This document shows positions 61,201-64,000 of a stretch of 64,000 nucleotides of DNA, piece by piece. The stretch is from positions 2,714,001 through 2,778,000 of the forward strand of contig BRXU01000005.1 in NCBI GenBank assembly GCA_030267565.1, written 5' to 3'. Position 1 is the first letter of the stretch, and every line of letters begins with the position of its first letter. The position numbers and the translations under genes were made by a program. Below the pieces are notes generated by a model. It searched no databases. It saw only the letters and a list, made by a program, of their open reading frames with translations, and was not told where the DNA came from. Origin of the DNA: Pleodorina starrii (Eukaryota; Chlorophyta; Chlorophyceae; Chlamydomonadales; Volvocaceae).

Positions 61201-64000
61201 TGCCGTACCGCGCTGGAGCAAGGGCCGCACGGCGCCTCTGGGCCGCCAAGAGCTGCCGCCGCTGCCGGTTGCTTGGCTGCCGGTCCCAGGTATGTTGGCT
61301 GGCTCCTTAGCCAAGGCAAGGCAAGGTCCACCGCCCAGCGGCGGAGCTGGGGGCAGACCGGCTCGTTATCAGGGCGTACTGTTCCATGTCTTGGCCTGTT
61401 CCATGTCGGATGCTTGTTTGCGCCACAGCAAATTTGGCCCGGAGCCCCCACGAAGCCCGCTGTGCTCCGTCCCTTCGCTGCAGCATCCTCTTTGTTAACA
61501 CCCCCGTTGCTTGCAAGAGCATTCCAGGCGGGCGACCGCCGTTGAACTCCGGCCCCCTCTCCCGCCGAGTCGCTTTGCGTCGTCTCTGGTCTCTGGTTCT
61601 CGCTCTGCATACATACGGATGGCCTCTGCAGCCCCCAAGGTGCCATCCCCGCTGTAAGGGGTCCCTGACGTACCCTGCCCCCGCGTGTGGTTCTCGCCTT
61701 GCGCCGCAGCGCCCCCGCCTTCCGCAGCGCCGAAAGGGGAGATGGCCGTGCAGACGGACCCGGAGCTGCTCGCGCCGGCCACCGGCGGCGGCGTCCATCC
61801 CCAGCCACGGCGGCATTCAGGAGGAACAGCAGGGCCGCCGGCGGCGGCCAAGACGGCCAAAACGGCGGGAGCGGCCCATCCGGAGAGCCCCAGCCCAGCT
61901 CGGCGGCTGGCGTGGACCGAGCCTGACGCCGCATCCCCGGCCCCGGCTTCCGCGCCGCCGGCCCCGCAGCCGTCCCCATCGTCGGCCGCCGCCGCGCAAG
62001 GGCAGCGGGCGGCGGCGGCGGCAGCTTCGCCGTCGCCGTCTCGCGCGGCCGTCGGCCGCCTGGGGGATGGGGCTGGGGGCGGAGACGATGACGATGACGA
62101 GGCGGATGCGTGGGGTGAGGCGCAGGTGGACCGGGAGCTGGCGAGGATGAGGGCGGAGCTGGGGATCGAGGTGCGGCGGCGGGGCTTGGGGCGCAATGAA
62201 GAAGTTGCCGCAGCGAAGGGACGGAGACGACGTTGGCGAAGGGGCCCAGGACCGGGCCCAGCAGTGCTAATTGGACAGGGTTTGGGGTGCGAGGGCGGTC
62301 CGGCAGGCGCCGGCGGCCTGCCACCTCAAGCGAGGGCGGATGGGTAGCCAAGACGAAGAGAATTACAGCAAAAGAACATAACAAGCCGGAAGCGAGCGAC
62401 CCGAGAGAAGGCTTACCCGGCGTACATACATGTTAAGACGTTGCCAAGGAAGCGTAGTGCGTGCGTGCGGCCGTGCCGCCGCCGGGACGGGTGCGATGAC
62501 GCCGCGGACAACGGCAGGGGCAGTGGCGGGTTCTCCTACTGCGTGCGTGTAAGTGTGTGTTACATGGTTGAGAGAGCATAGCCCCATACACATACACGAA
62601 CAACTGCCCATATACGAGCTTGGGGGCCCAAGGATACTCCTTGTGTGGGCGCGAGAAGGCGCGTGGACGCGAGCCGCGGCAGGCGCGCATCAGGCGGTGG
62701 CGGCTGCAAGCGCGCGCTAGGCTGGCTGCGCGCTAGGCTGGCTGCGGCACGACCCGCTTCCTCCCTCCCCTGCCCTGCCCCTTCTGTTACTTCACCGTTC
62801 ACGGGCTCCGGCCTATACGTGGATAATCCCCTGCCCCTTCCCCGCCCCCTCCCCCGCCGCGCAGGACTCGGACCTGCGCTCCTCCGTGAGCAGCCTCGAC
62901 AGCGGCCTCAGCGCACCGGCCCTCATCAGGGACGCGGCGGCGCGGACGGCGGCGCGGCATGCCAGCGCCGACGCGGCCACCCGGATCGCGGCCGCTCGCG
63001 GCAGCGTCGCAGATGCTACCGCGAGGGCGGCGTCACCGGGGGCGGCGACGGGACCTGCCCATCCCGTCCGGGAGCCGGCTCGAACACCCGTCCACAGCCC
63101 ATCGCCGCCGCGGCCAGGGCAGCCGCCACGACCGTCACCTCGGGGCGGTCACGGAGGTGGAGCGCCAGCGGCCGCCGCCGCCGCTGGCGGCGGCGGCGGC
63201 GGGCCTCAGCCTGACCGCAAGAAAGATGTAGCGGCTGAGGCCGCGGCGGCGCTGGACGCGCTCGGGGCCGCCTTGCCTCGCCCGCGCGGCGCGGCGGCGG
63301 CGGCGGCGGCCGGTGCCGCTGCTGCAACAGGGCCCGCCAGCCCCACCGACACCCTCGATTCGTCCATCTTGCGGCTCCTGGACACGCCATCCTCCATCAC
63401 CATGTCGACTCCCGGCGGCGGCGTGACGCCGGCGGCGGCGGCGGTCGCCACCGCCGCCGCCGGAAGGCGGCCCGGCGGCGGCGCCGGGTCGGCGTGGCGC
63501 CCCGTCGGCGCCACGCCGGGGGCCAGCAGCCTGCCTTCCGACCTGGACGATGCGCTGTTGCTCACTGAGCTTGACTGGGAGGAGCTGGAGGGCCTAGCCG
63601 GGCTGCGGGCTGGGACCATCGGTCGTGGTGAGCGCGGTGGCGGTGGCGGTCGCGGTGGTCGCGGCGCAGCGACGGAAAGCGCCAGCCGCGCTGCTGCTGC
63701 TGCTGCTGCTGCCACCGCGGTCACTGCTACTGCCGGCCTCGCCGCTGCGGGGCGAGGAGCGGCGGCGGCGGCGGTGTCGCCGCCCAGGGCTGCGGCGGCA
63801 GGCGCAGCCGGTGACGGTGGCGTGGCCGTGGGTGTTGGCTCGCCCAGCAGCACCTTCAGTGGCTGGAGCGGCGTCTCGGAGGACAGTCTGCGCCAGCTGG
63901 TGGCGCAGGGTGAGGCGGGGTGGTGGTGGTGGTGGTGACGTAATTAAGAGGATAGCGCAGCGATGGGACGGATGATGTGGAGGTGGTGGTGGTGGTGGTG
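58293..64000 (+). CDS. Coiled-coil protein, at least seven exons, 3' end beyond the window
   Basis: Exons read so far: 58293-58978, 59833-59914, 60193-60299, 60573-60642, 61001-61289, 61710-62170 and 62865-63909, then a donor (CAGG|GTGAGG) leading out of the window; 913 codons so far, all phases agreeing. The third exon must be spliced at CT|GTAGGT, because reading on meets TAG at 60301. Residues 1-228 are almost pure helix: Gln/Arg/Glu/Ala-rich heptads (REREMF-like start, then long QxxxEAELQRL and AAEQAGRAQAHKRRKTELERQE stretches), a clear coiled coil that continues through exons 2-4 (VFEDNFLSGE, AALDDDLAPRALPAFLQ). Exons 5-7 are Ala/Pro/Gly-rich with islands such as KGEMAVQTDPELL, VDRELARMRAELGIEDSDLRSSVSSLDSG and LLTELDWEELEGLAGL. 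I do not recognise the family. A cytoskeletal or ciliary role is possible but only suggested by the coiled coil and by IFT54 nearby. Confidence 0.8.
63920..64000 (+). repeat. GGT trinucleotide tracts at right edge
   Basis: Two GGT runs (about 63918-63938 and 63978-64000) lie in the intron that follows the last exon in the window; the second continues past the edge. Confidence 0.85.

Overview
The window is nuclear DNA of a green alga, most likely a volvocine (Chlamydomonas/Volvox-type) species. The evidence is very GC-rich coding sequence, proteins padded with Ala, Gly and Gln runs, many short GT-AG introns, an intraflagellar transport gene (IFT54), a plant-type PB1-Raf kinase, and a retroelement with the split-repeat layout known from algal DIRS/TOC1/kangaroo-like elements. 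No prokaryotic operon, tRNA, rRNA or CRISPR array was found. All exon models come from reading splice signals and frame continuity by eye.

Layout. 1-1517 (-): 5'-3' exonuclease, running off the left edge. 1842-4324 (+): sulfotransferase-like protein, divergent from the exonuclease. 4.3-14.1 kb: lower-GC, gene-poor stretch holding two tandem micro-genes (50 and 55 codons, two exons each, - strand, 7355-7604 and 9299-9552) and a 1.83-kb split-repeat retroelement with a gag-like frame (11141-12969). 14164-15927 and 22174-24084 (+): two long, low-complexity proteins of unknown function. 20155-21255 (+): 3' end of a LINE. 24.1-30.3 kb: no gene recognised.

30280-40007 (-): 14-exon gene for a 1951-residue PB1-domain Raf-like kinase. 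40.0-42.6 kb: LINE relic and unassigned sequence. 42563-46857 (+): predicted three-exon gene for an unknown protein ending in a giant glycine run. 48993-54582 (+): IFT54, twelve exons, 525 residues. 56596-57690 (-): single-exon SAM-dependent methyltransferase with an organelle-type leader. 58293-right edge (+): coiled-coil protein, at least seven exons, cut by the window end.

The genes form no pathway cluster. IFT54 is ciliary with confidence; the coiled-coil gene beside it could be but nothing proves it. The kinase is a candidate signalling MAPKKK. The most unusual items are the non-autonomous split-repeat element with 70-bp hairpin-bearing tandem repeats, and the tandem pair of tiny intron-containing CxxC/PTWxGCG genes.
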